From contig JADWQD010000008.1 in NCBI GenBank assembly GCA_016110215.1, positions 1,674,001 through 1,738,000 on the forward strand: DNA of 64,000 nt, written 5' to 3'. The position numbers were made by a program, and so were the translations under genes. Position 1 is the first letter of the stretch; each line of letters begins with the position of its first letter. The notes beneath the pieces are model-generated. The model made no database searches, was not told where the DNA came from, and was given only the letters and a program-made list of their open reading frames with translations. The DNA comes from Capronia americana (lineage: Eukaryota; Ascomycota; Eurotiomycetes; Chaetothyriales; Herpotrichiellaceae). This document shows positions 54,984-64,000 of the stretch, in pieces.

Positions 54984-57014
54984 ATGTCCAAGACACTTAG
55001 CGGCGAGCCACGCTACCGGACCAGGTTCAAGGTGCAGGAGCTCAGTGCCGGTGCCGAGGATCGTGCCGAGGTGCCCCAAGAATCAGTTGAGCTGATAGCT
55101 GCTATTGACCCGGGAACCGATTACACGAAGTGCGCCTTCAGAGTTGTTCGAAAGGCCAGGGAAGGGACGCTTGGGTCAGCTGGCCTACTCAAGACAGTCA
55201 CTTGGCTCTACGCAAAGGAATATGTGAAGACTCAGGTCTCATACACGAAAGATGCTGGCTCCAACAATTATACCTTTCGATGGGGCGACGAAGTCGACCG
55301 AGCTATCAAGCACAAACAAATCGAAGTTCGCGACATCATTCGATGCTTCAAACCAGCTGTGTTTGGCCAAGACGTTGACCGCAACAAAAGCGCACGAGAA
55401 AAGATTTCAAAGCTTCCTCTCTCCGCGCGCGAGGAGACACTGGCTCACCGACTCAAGCAATATGGTCAAGAAGCTCACAACACTGAAGTCACTGATATCG
55501 ATTTATTCGTCGTGTTCCTACGTCACGTCTACTGGTCTCTTCTGAGAAGCGTCGCGGAAGATACCTGTGACTTGGGAATCCCTGTCCACCATAGGGACCT
55601 GACACTGTACCGACACTGGAAGCCATCAGCAAGCCTCAAAATTCGAGTTGCGATACCTCTCCCAGCAGCGTCAACTCCAGGGCAGATTGCGCGAGTCATC
55701 GCAGCAGCGGAGGCTGCTGGAATTCCCGAACCTTTCCCAGTGGCTGAGCCCATGTCTGCACTTGCGTATCAATTGCGAATGGACCCAGACGAAGTCTTCA
55801 TTGGAAAGGTTATCCTTGTCGTCGATATTGGTGCGGGCTCTGCTGACATCCAAGCATGGCTTGTGGTGGGAACGAATCCTCTCAGAGTCAAGCAGGTCAG
55901 CAAATCACGAACCGAGTGGATTGGAGGGAGGATTCTGAATCAAGAAGGTATCCAGTTCATTCTGCAGAAAGACTCCAAGCTGCACTCGATTCTTGGCACA
56001 CCTGGCCATGGTGATCAGCTGAAGCTACAAGAGCTCCTTCTTTACCTGATCGAGCAGGAGTTTGAGGAAGAGAAACAACATTTCGATGGCCGCGAAGACG
56101 CGCTTCTCGCGCTCGACAAAGTTCCCCACGCGATATTCCCGACGCTCAGCGATAAGGAGATCAAGCTCACTTCCGAAAACCTTCAGAGCATCTGGAAGTC
56201 GACTATGGAAGGCTTGCGTTCAGCAATGTACGCTGCCATCCAAGAAGCTGGTGGTCTCGATCAAATCGTGATGTGTGGGGGCAGCACCTTGAATCGGTAC
56301 CTGCGCGATTCAGTCAAAAAGCAGTTCCATCCTAGTCCAGTCCAACTGCCAACTATTCAAACTGGAGGCTCTAGGACTGTTGCTATGGGTGCGGTCCTCC
56401 TGCTCCAGGACAAAGCCTTGATCAAAGAGAGGATTGTTCGCCATGGATTCTGCGTGGCCTGGTGGAAGCCATTTTCTGAACTGCCTGGGCAACAGATTCC
56501 AGGGCAGTGCGTGGAAGAGAACAATGTAGATGGCATCAAACGGGTTCTGGTGTCAAAATTCTTCTTCGCGGCCGGGGTGTCGGTTCCAGTGGAGTATGAG
56601 GCGCCACGTATTCGTGGCTATAGGCAGTTGGCGTTGCGGTTTCTGGAGGACATCGGGTCCGGCTCAGGCTGGAAGATCCAAGAAAAGTTGTACTACTGCG
56701 CGGGGAATTGTCTCAATGATCTTGCGGTTGAGGACAAAGCCAACAACATCTTCGAGATGCCTATCTCCCTGGAGTACGCGATTCCCTACAGCCTCGCAGC
56801 AGACACCTGGGAGATCCAAGAGAACGGCAACGAGGATTTCTACGAGGTCGAGTATGAAGTTGCCCTCTACCTGGACGGTGACCGAATGAGGTTCCAAATC
56901 CTGATTCCGAGGTCGGGTGTCTTTGATACGACGGATCGTAACCCGCGCACAGACGTTCGCCTTGAGGTGAAGTTCAACACAGCAGGAATCTTTGACCTTG
57001 TCAATCCTGGATGA
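54984..57014 (+). CDS. Hsp70-like/HSPA12-type actin-fold ATPase
   Basis: Single exon, 676 residues. The three nucleotide-binding signatures of the actin/Hsp70 fold are in order: phosphate-1 AAIDPGTDYTKCAF (about 39-52), phosphate-2 ILVVDIGAGSADIQAW (about 276-291), and adenosine VMCGGSTLNRYLRDSV (about 428-443). The peptide-binding half is replaced by a beta-rich C-terminal region (FFFAAGVSVPVEYEAP, YEVALYLDGDRMRF) that differs from canonical Hsp70. This architecture is that of the fungal families related to animal HSPA12. These are usually numerous in filamentous ascomycetes, lack a known client, and are sometimes linked to HET/NLR recognition networks. No signal peptide or membrane segment is seen, so a cytosolic location is expected. 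Confidence 0.88.
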   Translation: MSKTLSGEPRYRTRFKVQELSAGAEDRAEVPQESVELIAAIDPGTDYTKCAFRVVRKAREGTLGSAGLLKTVTWLYAKEYVKTQVSYTKDAGSNNYTFRWGDEVDRAIKHKQIEVRDIIRCFKPAVFGQDVDRNKSAREKISKLPLSAREETLAHRLKQYGQEAHNTEVTDIDLFVVFLRHVYWSLLRSVAEDTCDLGIPVHHRDLTLYRHWKPSASLKIRVAIPLPAASTPGQIARVIAAAEAAGIPEPFPVAEPMSALAYQLRMDPDEVFIGKVILVVDIGAGSADIQAWLVVGTNPLRVKQVSKSRTEWIGGRILNQEGIQFILQKDSKLHSILGTPGHGDQLKLQELLLYLIEQEFEEEKQHFDGREDALLALDKVPHAIFPTLSDKEIKLTSENLQSIWKSTMEGLRSAMYAAIQEAGGLDQIVMCGGSTLNRYLRDSVKKQFHPSPVQLPTIQTGGSRTVAMGAVLLLQDKALIKERIVRHGFCVAWWKPFSELPGQQIPGQCVEENNVDGIKRVLVSKFFFAAGVSVPVEYEAPRIRGYRQLALRFLEDIGSGSGWKIQEKLYYCAGNCLNDLAVEDKANNIFEMPISLEYAIPYSLAADTWEIQENGNEDFYEVEYEVALYLDGDRMRFQILIPRSGVFDTTDRNPRTDVRLEVKFNTAGIFDLVNPG

Positions 57015-57923
57015 AGAGGAGACTTGGACATCGTTGGGTTGGATGTCGAGCAAGTCTGTTGGACAGGAATAACTTATACTCCGGATCGACATCTACGGGC
57101 TTACGATTACGACTGTTACCACAATGTCAATCGTGGATGAGAAGGAGATGTGCTCTGTGCAATGGCTGAAGAAGACCCGTTCCGATTGCACTATCATGTA
57201 CTTACTGCAGGGCTCAAGGATGGAATAACGTGAAGATACGGGCTCAAAATCTGCCAAGGCCAGAACTGATATTGACGATTTCCTCTTTCTTCAATCAGCT
57301 TGAACCTAGACTCTTTCCTTCCTGACCGTAGAATTGAATTGCCCTCCCGACTAGGTTGACACGAGAGATCGGCCTGAATTCAGATCCTGCAGGTAGCGTC
57401 CACAGCTAGTCTGCCTGCTTGCCTACTTTGAGACAACGACATCAAGATCCACGCCACTGTGCACGCCGTGAACAACAGCAAACCGCTCAAAACGCGGTAT
57501 GCAGTTTGCAGCATGCGTGATGTAGGATATAGGCTTACAACGTAGCTAATTCAGAGTATTACATGTACAGTACGAGGTGCCATGGATAGCGACAATCTAA
57601 CTAGCTATCTGACCGTAACTGAATATGTACTACTCATCATGGGACCGACCCAATCCGAGCATCGCTCGCTGACATCCCGAACCGTGAGTCAATCCGTGTA
57701 TTAATAAATCAGTGAAATCAAGCAAAATTACTATTTTCGCATCCCTCGTCCAATTGGCACAAAGTATATATAATCTACCAATATACATCGTATGTATAGT
57801 GAGCTAGTGAGCGAGTAAGTGACTTCATTCTACTACATATACAAAAGAAAGATGTCCCTCAGAAAGGGTGAGCAACCAAACAAGTCCACCGGCCGAACGG
57901 TCCGACCAAATCAATCAAATCAA
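57015..57923. other. Intergenic region, no gene seen
   Basis: About 900 bases between the Hsp70-like stop (+) and the stop of the mucin-like gene (-). It is AT-rich towards 57680-57830 (3' UTR-like) and has no coding-like frame. Confidence 0.55.
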
Positions 57924-60900
57924 TCAGTCATCCTCATCCTCATATACCACGCCTGGATGGTCATCGCCGTCATCCTCCTCCTCGTCACCTCCTGTGTTGT
58001 CGGACCCGTCGCCGAATGGAGTCGGAGAAGTCGAGGACGCGCTCGATGTCGTTGTCGGTGGCGGTGTGGATTCCTCGTCTTCTTCATCCCCCGTGTCGTC
58101 GCTTCCAAGGGTAGGCGCAGGCGGGGGCGGGAGGGTTGATTCATCATCCTCGTCGTTGTCATCCCCGTTGATTGGTGTCGGAGGAGGTGCGGGTGGGGTG
58201 GTTTCACTTGAGTCGGCGGAGGTCGAGGTTGTGGACGTGGATGTGGATATGGTGCTGGAAGTTGTGTCTGGAGTGATGATTGCCGGTGGCGCAAGTTGGA
58301 CTGGCGTGGTGGTGGTGGTGGTGGTGGTGGTGGTGGTGATGGTAGTGGTTGTTGCTTCAGCGACGTCGCTTGTGGTGGTCGCATCTGCCAGACCATCCGA
58401 GTCGGCCGAGGTAGTGGTCGCGTACACGGGCGTTGTGGTCGAGCTTGCCACATCTGCGGAGCTTGTTGTGGTTTCTGCGTCGTCGCCAAGTGCTGTTGTA
58501 GACGTTGTGGTCGCATACACGGGACTTGTCGTAGAGCTTGTGATATCTGCGGAACTCGTGGTCGATCCTGAGGCAACCTCTTCGTCAAGTTCTGCTGAAG
58601 TCGAAGTCGCGTACACTGCGCTCGTTGTAGAGCTTGTAGCATCTACGGAGCTGGTCGTGGTCACTGTCTGATCCTCTTCATCAGGGGTTGTGGATGTCGT
58701 TGTGGTCGCGAAGGCCGTGCTGGTGGTAGAGCTTGCAACGTCAGATGAAGTGAGACTCGTAGTTGATGTTGTATCGTCATCGATGGAGAGAGACGACGTC
58801 GTGGTAGGAGCAGAGTCGGTGGACGTGGTCGAAGTCGGGTCCGTAATGCTGTCGGCTGCGTTTGTGGTCGTGCTAGTAGCTTCAGTGGTTGTCGTGGCAT
58901 CCTCGCTGGTAGTGGTTATGTAAGCTGAGGAAGTTGTCGAGCTGTCGACGACGGAATCGTCAAGTGCCGACGACGTCGTGGTAGATGGCAAAGCAGCGTC
59001 CGTTGTCGAGGTTGTCAAGAAGGATGAGGTGCTGGAGGTAGGGTCGGCAGGAACATCGGCCAGGCCAGTCGACGTGGTTGTGGACGAGCTAGTCGACGTT
59101 GGATCGCTAACACTAGTGGAAGACGTAGTTGTAGCTCCTGAATCATCAGACGAGGATGTACTAGAAGTTGTCGAAGGGTCAGCGATATCTGCAGCTGTTG
59201 ATGTTGTAGACGATGTCGAGTCGGACGATGTGGTGGTGGGATCAGCAACGACATCAGCCGGATCAGCTGATGTTGTAGTTGCGAAGGTGGATGAGCTAGT
59301 AGTGGAAGCCTCACTGGCGTCACTGAAGGACGTGGTGGTAGCCGCCGAGTCATCAGACGAAGACGTGGTGGAAGATGTTGAAGGGCTAGTAATGTCTGTA
59401 GAAGCTGACGTAGTTGATGTTATGGAGTCAAAAGACGTGGTGGAAGTTGGATCGGCAACGTCCTCAGAGACACCAGTTGACGTAGTAGTAGCGACGAACG
59501 AGCTAGTTGTAGAAGCGTCGCTGGCATCACTGGAAGAAGTGGTTGTCGTTGCCAGGTCGTCAGATGAGGAGGTGGTGGATGTCGCTGAAGGGGCAGCAGT
59601 ATCAACAGTTGCTGAAGTTGTAGACGACGGCGAATCGAACGACGTGGTTGAAGTGGAATCAGTGATGTCCGCGGCGGAATCAGCTGAAGTTGTAGAAACG
59701 AACGAGGTGGTTGTAGCAGAGTCGTCTGCGACACTGGAGGATGTCGTCGTAGCTACTGAGTCACCTGATGATGAAGTCGTTGTTGGAGCTGCCACATCGG
59801 CGACTGCCGACGTTGTGGATATTACAGAGTCCGAAGTGCTCGTTGAAGAATCTACCGAGTCACTCGCACTTGTTGTTGCAGAGAAATCCGAGGTGGTGCT
59901 CGAGGTAGAGTCCGAAGAGGTCGTGCTAGATAGAACATCATCCAAGATTTGTGCCGTCGTGGTGGAACTTGTTGCCGTGATATAGTTGGTAGAGGACAAC
60001 GTGGTCGATGCGGCAACATCAGATGTTGTAGTGCTCGTCGCAGACGTGGAAGAACTCGTGGAGGCGTCATCTTGAGACACGATTCCAGCCAGCAGAGTCA
60101 GGGTCAAACCATCCGTAGGCACGACGTTAGCGATGCCCAGGTAAGGGAAGGCCACTTGAGTGATAAACGTCGAGTAACCCCATACGGTGCACTGTAGCTG
60201 CGGGAGCCCTGTGCCAGCTGCTGAGCAGGACAATGAACAAGATGCCGGCGAAATTCCGAGGCCGTCGACAGTGCTCTGAGGAGAGAACAAGAACGACACG
60301 GCGTTCTGGCCTGGTTGAGGACTGCCAGCAATGTTGCCTGATGCGACTTCGATGAGTCGTCCTTGTGTATCGAATGTGAACAAAGCAGGTGTGCCAGAGG
60401 AGAAGCCCAGATAGTCGAAAGGATAGGCTGGGGTGCCGCTTGGGACAGAAATGGCAGCTTGGCCTTCAGGGATGCCGCTACTTCCTGAACTGAGAAGTGA
60501 GAAAGTCGGGTTCGCTCCGACACTGCAAGGCGTGCTGTCAGTGGTGGTAGCCGCAGGGGTGCTAGAGCTAGTTGTGGGCAGATTCAATGGGTCAGCCGAG
60601 GTGGAAATTATGACTGCTGGGCTCGATGTTGTCACTGATCCAGCTCCACCCGTGGCAGGGGCATCGGAAGACGTCGACAACAGAGATGTGAGGGTAGTCG
60701 AGCTAGGGAAACCAGTTTCTTCAGTGGGATCGCTAGGCGGCGGCGTGGTAGTCGGGACTGGAGGGAACTCAACATCAACGGGAAGAGAGACGGTAGTTGT
60801 CGAAGTGCCAGCGACAGGGCTGTTGCCTAGGGGTGCAGAACTGCTTGTTGTGCTAATGACTGTGATTGTGGCCGTGCTCGAAGGACCCGGAAGGCCGATG

Positions 60901-62498
60901 TTACCGGCTGAAGTTGTTGTAGACGCCGGAGTTCCATTGTCCTGTTCTGGAGCACCACTGGGTGAAGACGCGCTCGTGGTTACGGCTGCACCCGATGTCG
61001 TTGCTGGCGGTGGCACTGCTCCCGCTGGGCTTGTCGACGTCAGAGACCCTGGCGAGCCAGCATCCTCTCCTGGTGACCCTGAGGCACTCGTGGTCGCAGC
61101 TACACTCGATGTTGTCACATCAGGTGATACCACAGTGGCAGCTGTCGTGGTTGAGCCAGTCAAAGATGAAGAGACAGTGTCGATCTGTGTCTGAGCAAGC
61201 GTGACTGGTGAGCAGCCATCAGGAACCACTCCGTCCCAGTAAGCGACAAGGGTCGTGTTGGCGACGGTACAGAACTGAGCAGTTCCAAAAACAACACTGC
61301 TTGTTGCTGCGTCTATCGTCCAACCGGCGAAGAAAGAAGGTGCGTAAGTCCCGTCATCGCTAGTCTTGCGCACAGGTGAGTCCACGCTGAGACTGTCAAA
61401 TCCCACATAGCCAGATGCGCCGCTGAATCCGAGGACTTGTGTTACCTCGTCGAGGGTAAGTGGCCAAGCCAGACTTGGGTCCGTGACGGCAATGGCCTCC
61501 GTTCCGGAGAATCCGATATATCCAGTCGTGGTTTGGCGTCTGTGATACCTCCTTTGGCCAAGGTTCAAGGCTAGAGAAATGAAGAAGCTGCCATCTCCGG
61601 AAACTCGAGTAGGGGCCGGGTCGGGAACGCATGTGGAGGGACCCACAGATGGAGGACTTGTCGTATCCGGTGCAGCTGTTGTGCTCGATGTCCCATGCGG
61701 TCCTGGTTGGCTAGTTCCTGGGGAGTCTCCGTCAGGTCGCCCAGAAATTGTGCTCGATGTCTCGTATGGTCCGGGATGGCTCGTTGAAGGTGAGTCCTGG
61801 CTAGGCTGGGCGGAGGTTGACGAGTGCAAGGGTAGGTCAGCTGGGTTGGAACTGGTAGGCACCGAGAGAGTGGAAATGGTAGGGCTTGAGGTGGTTGACG
61901 ACCGATGGTGTGAGCTTCTGCCGGGTTTCGTTGTCGCATGGGATGGTTCTGAGCTCGTTTTCGCAACGACGTGAGAGTGCGATGTTGTGCTTCGTACAAA
62001 CGTCGATGATCCTTTATTGCTCCCTTCACCGTTGTGCTCGCCCCAATCTTCCCAGGTGACATGACCATCTCCTGGTTGCCCGGCATGACCGCCGTCATTG
62101 CCGGGTCGGTCACCGTTGTTTCCTCCGTGACCTCCAATGTGATCATTACCGGCTCCCGAACCCCCATTGTGATCACCTTTGTTCCCTGATGGGCCACCAG
62201 GTTGACCATTGCCTGGATGGCCTTTGCCATCTGAGGATCCTCCGTTTTGACTGCCTCCGGGTTGACCCCAGTGACTGTCACCAGAGCCATTCTGGCCGCC
62301 ATGGTCTCCGTGCCAGTCGTTCCAGTCTCCTCCGTGCGGGAGGGCAGGATCCCAGCTTTGGCCCTTGTCATTACAGAAATCGGTAGGGTAAGGACAGACT
62401 GTGACAGTTCGTGTTTGTTTGACCCTCACGGTCACGTCGGCATTGGTGAAAGCATTAGCGACGGCGAGCGAAGCCAGAAGAGCCACGGGAGTTAACAT
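57924..62498 (-). CDS. Secreted mucin-like Ser/Thr-rich protein
   Basis: One frame of about 1524 residues from M at 62498. That start gives a clean signal peptide (MLTPVALLASLAVANAFT); an upstream in-frame M at 62552 would precede it by 18 non-signal residues. A short Cys-containing segment (TVTVCPYPTDFCNDKG) leads to a Gly/Asn/His-rich region (about 45-160). Two ordered, aromatic/Gly-rich blocks follow: about 313-438 (YIGFSGTEAIAV, FAGWTIDAATSSVVFG) and about 663-808 (FDYLGFSSGTPALFTFDTQG). The last 600 residues are Ser/Thr repeats with periods near 68 and 30 residues (SSTTSPVYATTTS). The tail is acidic (EEDDGDDHPGVV) and lacks a hydrophobic GPI-attachment end. Heavily O-glycosylated cell-wall or adhesion protein is the likely role. 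The two ordered blocks are not assigned to a family. Confidence 0.75.
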   Translation of the reverse strand: MLTPVALLASLAVANAFTNADVTVRVKQTRTVTVCPYPTDFCNDKGQSWDPALPHGGDWNDWHGDHGGQNGSGDSHWGQPGGSQNGGSSDGKGHPGNGQPGGPSGNKGDHNGGSGAGNDHIGGHGGNNGDRPGNDGGHAGQPGDGHVTWEDWGEHNGEGSNKGSSTFVRSTTSHSHVVAKTSSEPSHATTKPGRSSHHRSSTTSSPTISTLSVPTSSNPADLPLHSSTSAQPSQDSPSTSHPGPYETSSTISGRPDGDSPGTSQPGPHGTSSTTAAPDTTSPPSVGPSTCVPDPAPTRVSGDGSFFISLALNLGQRRYHRRQTTTGYIGFSGTEAIAVTDPSLAWPLTLDEVTQVLGFSGASGYVGFDSLSVDSPVRKTSDDGTYAPSFFAGWTIDAATSSVVFGTAQFCTVANTTLVAYWDGVVPDGCSPVTLAQTQIDTVSSSLTGSTTTAATVVSPDVTTSSVAATTSASGSPGEDAGSPGSLTSTSPAGAVPPPATTSGAAVTTSASSPSGAPEQDNGTPASTTTSAGNIGLPGPSSTATITVISTTSSSAPLGNSPVAGTSTTTVSLPVDVEFPPVPTTTPPPSDPTEETGFPSSTTLTSLLSTSSDAPATGGAGSVTTSSPAVIISTSADPLNLPTTSSSTPAATTTDSTPCSVGANPTFSLLSSGSSGIPEGQAAISVPSGTPAYPFDYLGFSSGTPALFTFDTQGRLIEVASGNIAGSPQPGQNAVSFLFSPQSTVDGLGISPASCSLSCSAAGTGLPQLQCTVWGYSTFITQVAFPYLGIANVVPTDGLTLTLLAGIVSQDDASTSSSTSATSTTTSDVAASTTLSSTNYITATSSTTTAQILDDVLSSTTSSDSTSSTTSDFSATTSASDSVDSSTSTSDSVISTTSAVADVAAPTTTSSSGDSVATTTSSSVADDSATTTSFVSTTSADSAADITDSTSTTSFDSPSSTTSATVDTAAPSATSTTSSSDDLATTTTSSSDASDASTTSSFVATTTSTGVSEDVADPTSTTSFDSITSTTSASTDITSPSTSSTTSSSDDSAATTTSFSDASEASTTSSSTFATTTSADPADVVADPTTTSSDSTSSTTSTAADIADPSTTSSTSSSDDSGATTTSSTSVSDPTSTSSSTTTSTGLADVPADPTSSTSSFLTTSTTDAALPSTTTSSALDDSVVDSSTTSSAYITTTSEDATTTTEATSTTTNAADSITDPTSTTSTDSAPTTTSSLSIDDDTTSTTSLTSSDVASSTTSTAFATTTTSTTPDEEDQTVTTTSSVDATSSTTSAVYATSTSAELDEEVASGSTTSSADITSSTTSPVYATTTSTTALGDDAETTTSSADVASSTTTPVYATTTSADSDGLADATTTSDVAEATTTTITTTTTTTTTTTPVQLAPPAIITPDTTSSTISTSTSTTSTSADSSETTPPAPPPTPINGDDNDEDDESTLPPPPAPTLGSDDTGDEEDEESTPPPTTTSSASSTSPTPFGDGSDNTGGDEEEDDGDDHPGVVYEDEDD
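58305..58338. repeat. (GTG)n trinucleotide run inside the mucin-like gene
   Basis: About eleven GTG units on the plus strand code a run of threonine (ACC/CAC phase) on the coding minus strand. Because the unit is three bases, copy changes alter length without breaking the frame. Confidence 0.85.
58370..60080 (-). repeat. Degenerate tandem repeats coding Ser/Thr-rich units
   Basis: Longer units of about 68 residues recur two to three times (each with SSSDD.ATTTS, STTSS, then ADPT.TTS.DS.TSTTSA). Towards the 3' end shorter units of about 30 residues recur (SSTTSPVYATTTS). The copies are diverged at the DNA level, so recombination between them is old or slow. Confidence 0.65.
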
Positions 62499-64000
62499 GT
62501 TTGCAAAAGAGCGACTAGAAAGTTTCAAAGAGTGGACGGCACAAAGTGCCAAAATGCCGAAGCGACGACGCAGAACAAGTGAATGGATAGCAAAGAATGA
62601 ACAATAACAAGGAGAGTTCTCAGGATGAGGAAGAGAGGAGAGTACTCACTCGCTTGGAACACCTACATACGTATATTGTTCTCGGATACTCCTAAGCCCG
62701 CGCCGCACGCACGCCTTCATCCCAAGGCTTGCGCAAAAAGCCTCAAAGGCTTCATCGGAGACGCTGCGACGTCCATATCAACCTCGTCAGGCCGAAAACG
62801 GTATGGCGGTCAACCCAAAGAGACATCTTGTCGCTGACACGTGCGTCTGGGCTCGGCGGCCTGGGCCTTTGTGGGGCTCCTGGAGGCAGGGGTGTCTAAG
62901 AAGAGAAATTTGACCAAGCACAAGGCCGAGCTGAGTTCCAGGGATACGAACTGTATACTCAAGCCTCATACTGGATACAGCTAGCTGCCGAGATAGCGCT
63001 GCATCGGACAACCGAAAGGGTCACAGGGCTGCCAAGAGGCCCCCGATAGAGCAACAATGTGGCGTTCGGCCCCTGAAGCGCGCTTTGCGGTGGCAACTGG
63101 TGGCTGAGCTCACTGATCCCTGACTTGTCGTGCCTGTTCCATCTGGCTGCCTTACCGCGAAGAAACTTCCACTACATCATGCACTATCGATGTGGACGGC
63201 GAGGCTGACAGTTGTGACACTGGCCCATGGCTCAGCCAGCCCTTCGGCCTTAGTAGAGGGTGCTCCGGCTTCGCCGACAAGCGAAGGAGCAGAGCAAACA
63301 CTGTTCGGTGGGGTTAAGGCTCCGTGCTCGCCTGATATCGTCTCGATCAAGGCTACGCTGCCTGTCACAGGATCCGGTCTTCGGCGGCACGGCGAAGCCC
63401 CTGGTGGGCGGGCACAACGACGAAGTCGAAGCATCATTTGTGCTAGACTTTGCGCAATATTTAAGAACCGTGGAGTGTGTGGATTTCGGTGGTGCCGGAT
63501 TCTGGCGAGCCCAGCTTCCAGGTACTCGCCGAGATTCGCTTCGGTCAGGGTGCATCGGAGTGCGGAACGGAAAAGGCCCAGGTCTGTCATACATTAATGT
63601 GGCAGTTCCCCATGGACTGGACCCATCTAAGGCGATGCGCTGTTCCGAAGACTGGCTAATGATACTGTATGGAGAAGCATCCCTTAGGAACCCCTCGATA
63701 TCAACACTATATATGTACAACTTGTCTCCTATATCGTGCCGAGCCAAGCAAGTTAGATGGCGCCGCGAATTCGTTCGAAATAATTGCAGGTCCAAAGAGC
63801 GATGCAAAATGGGCGGCAGTTTCCCACACACTCGAGGATATGACCATGCAGTACAGCAAGAACAACAGACAGATCTCTGTGGAGGAGAATCTTGAGACGG
63901 CCAAAGGGTGAAGCATGACTCTCGGCGAGACAACTGAGTTGAGGGATTCCTCAGGATGGAAAACCTCGGCACTGGGTCGCGTGGCTGTTGTAGTTGTCGG
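62499..64000. other. Upstream region of the mucin-like gene and unassigned right end
   Basis: The first few hundred bases should hold the promoter of the mucin-like gene. From about 63400 to 63912 frames on the plus strand (VEASFVLDFAQYLRTVECVDF; then PSKLDGAANSFEIIAGPKSD in another frame) faintly recall the middle region of fungal transcription factors. They break between frames. I list this only as possible decayed coding sequence. Confidence 0.3.

Noticed and set aside
57868..61194. Long plus-strand ORFs (57868-58671, 58978-59985, 60433-61194) rich in Val, Glu, Asp and Ser
   Set aside because: They are antisense to the Ser/Thr-rich gene. Repeated Thr and Ser codons read backwards give stop-free Val/Glu/Asp codons. 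They have no starts in context and no domains.
1..64000. tRNA or rRNA genes and CRISPR arrays
   Set aside because: No T-loop consensus within a cloverleaf-sized context, no rRNA-like blocks and no regularly spaced repeats were found by eye. A covariance-model scan would be decisive for tRNAs.

Overview
The window is nuclear DNA of a filamentous ascomycete (Pezizomycotina). Almost every gene has short spliceosomal introns (44-138 nt, one of 275 nt) with GTRNGT-type donors. The gene families are also typical of this group: HET-domain proteins, a Zn2Cys6 regulator, pisatin-demethylase-like P450s, an RDH54 translocase, an HSPA12-like Hsp70 and a Ser/Thr-rich secreted protein. I cannot fix the class or species from sequence alone. 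No rRNA, tRNA, CRISPR array or prokaryote-type operon was seen. Exon joins below were made by hand from splice sites and reading frame; in every spliced model the summed exons form one open frame.

Layout. 0-20 kb is mostly housekeeping: a 3' gene fragment, an F-box protein, a UPF0658-type membrane protein, a short RRM-like mitochondrial candidate, decayed Ty1/copia remains (about 7.1-8.4 kb), an arrestin-like trafficking adaptor, a TM9/EMP70 protein, an alpha/beta hydrolase and a Psr1-like FCP1/NIF phosphatase. 21.5-43 kb is an accessory region: P450, Zn2Cys6 regulator, class A flavin monooxygenase, VOC/extradiol-type dioxygenase, peroxisomal (SKL-ending) 4-coumarate-CoA-ligase-like enzyme, frameshifted MFS remnant, HET protein, fumarylacetoacetate-hydrolase-family enzyme, LaeA/TAM-type methyltransferase and a second P450. 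44-48.6 kb is one large gene coding for a 1407-residue HET plus zinc-finger protein. 48.9-57 kb returns to conserved genes: RDH54, an uncharacterised 582-residue protein and an Hsp70-like ATPase. 57.9-62.5 kb encodes a mucin-like secreted protein of about 1524 residues; the last 1.5 kb has no confident gene.

How it may work together. The 21.5-43 kb enzymes can be read as a route for an aromatic or phenylpropanoid-like compound. P450 and flavin enzymes would hydroxylate the ring, the CoA ligase would activate the side chain in peroxisomes, the VOC dioxygenase would open a catechol ring by meta-type cleavage, and the FAH-family enzyme would hydrolyse the acylpyruvate-like product. The Zn2Cys6 protein is the likely local regulator. 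No PKS, NRPS or terpene synthase lies in the window, so catabolism or detoxification is more likely than synthesis of a scaffold. The substrate, the step order and co-regulation are inference. Two HET genes lie within and beside this block, as is common in variable fungal chromosome regions.
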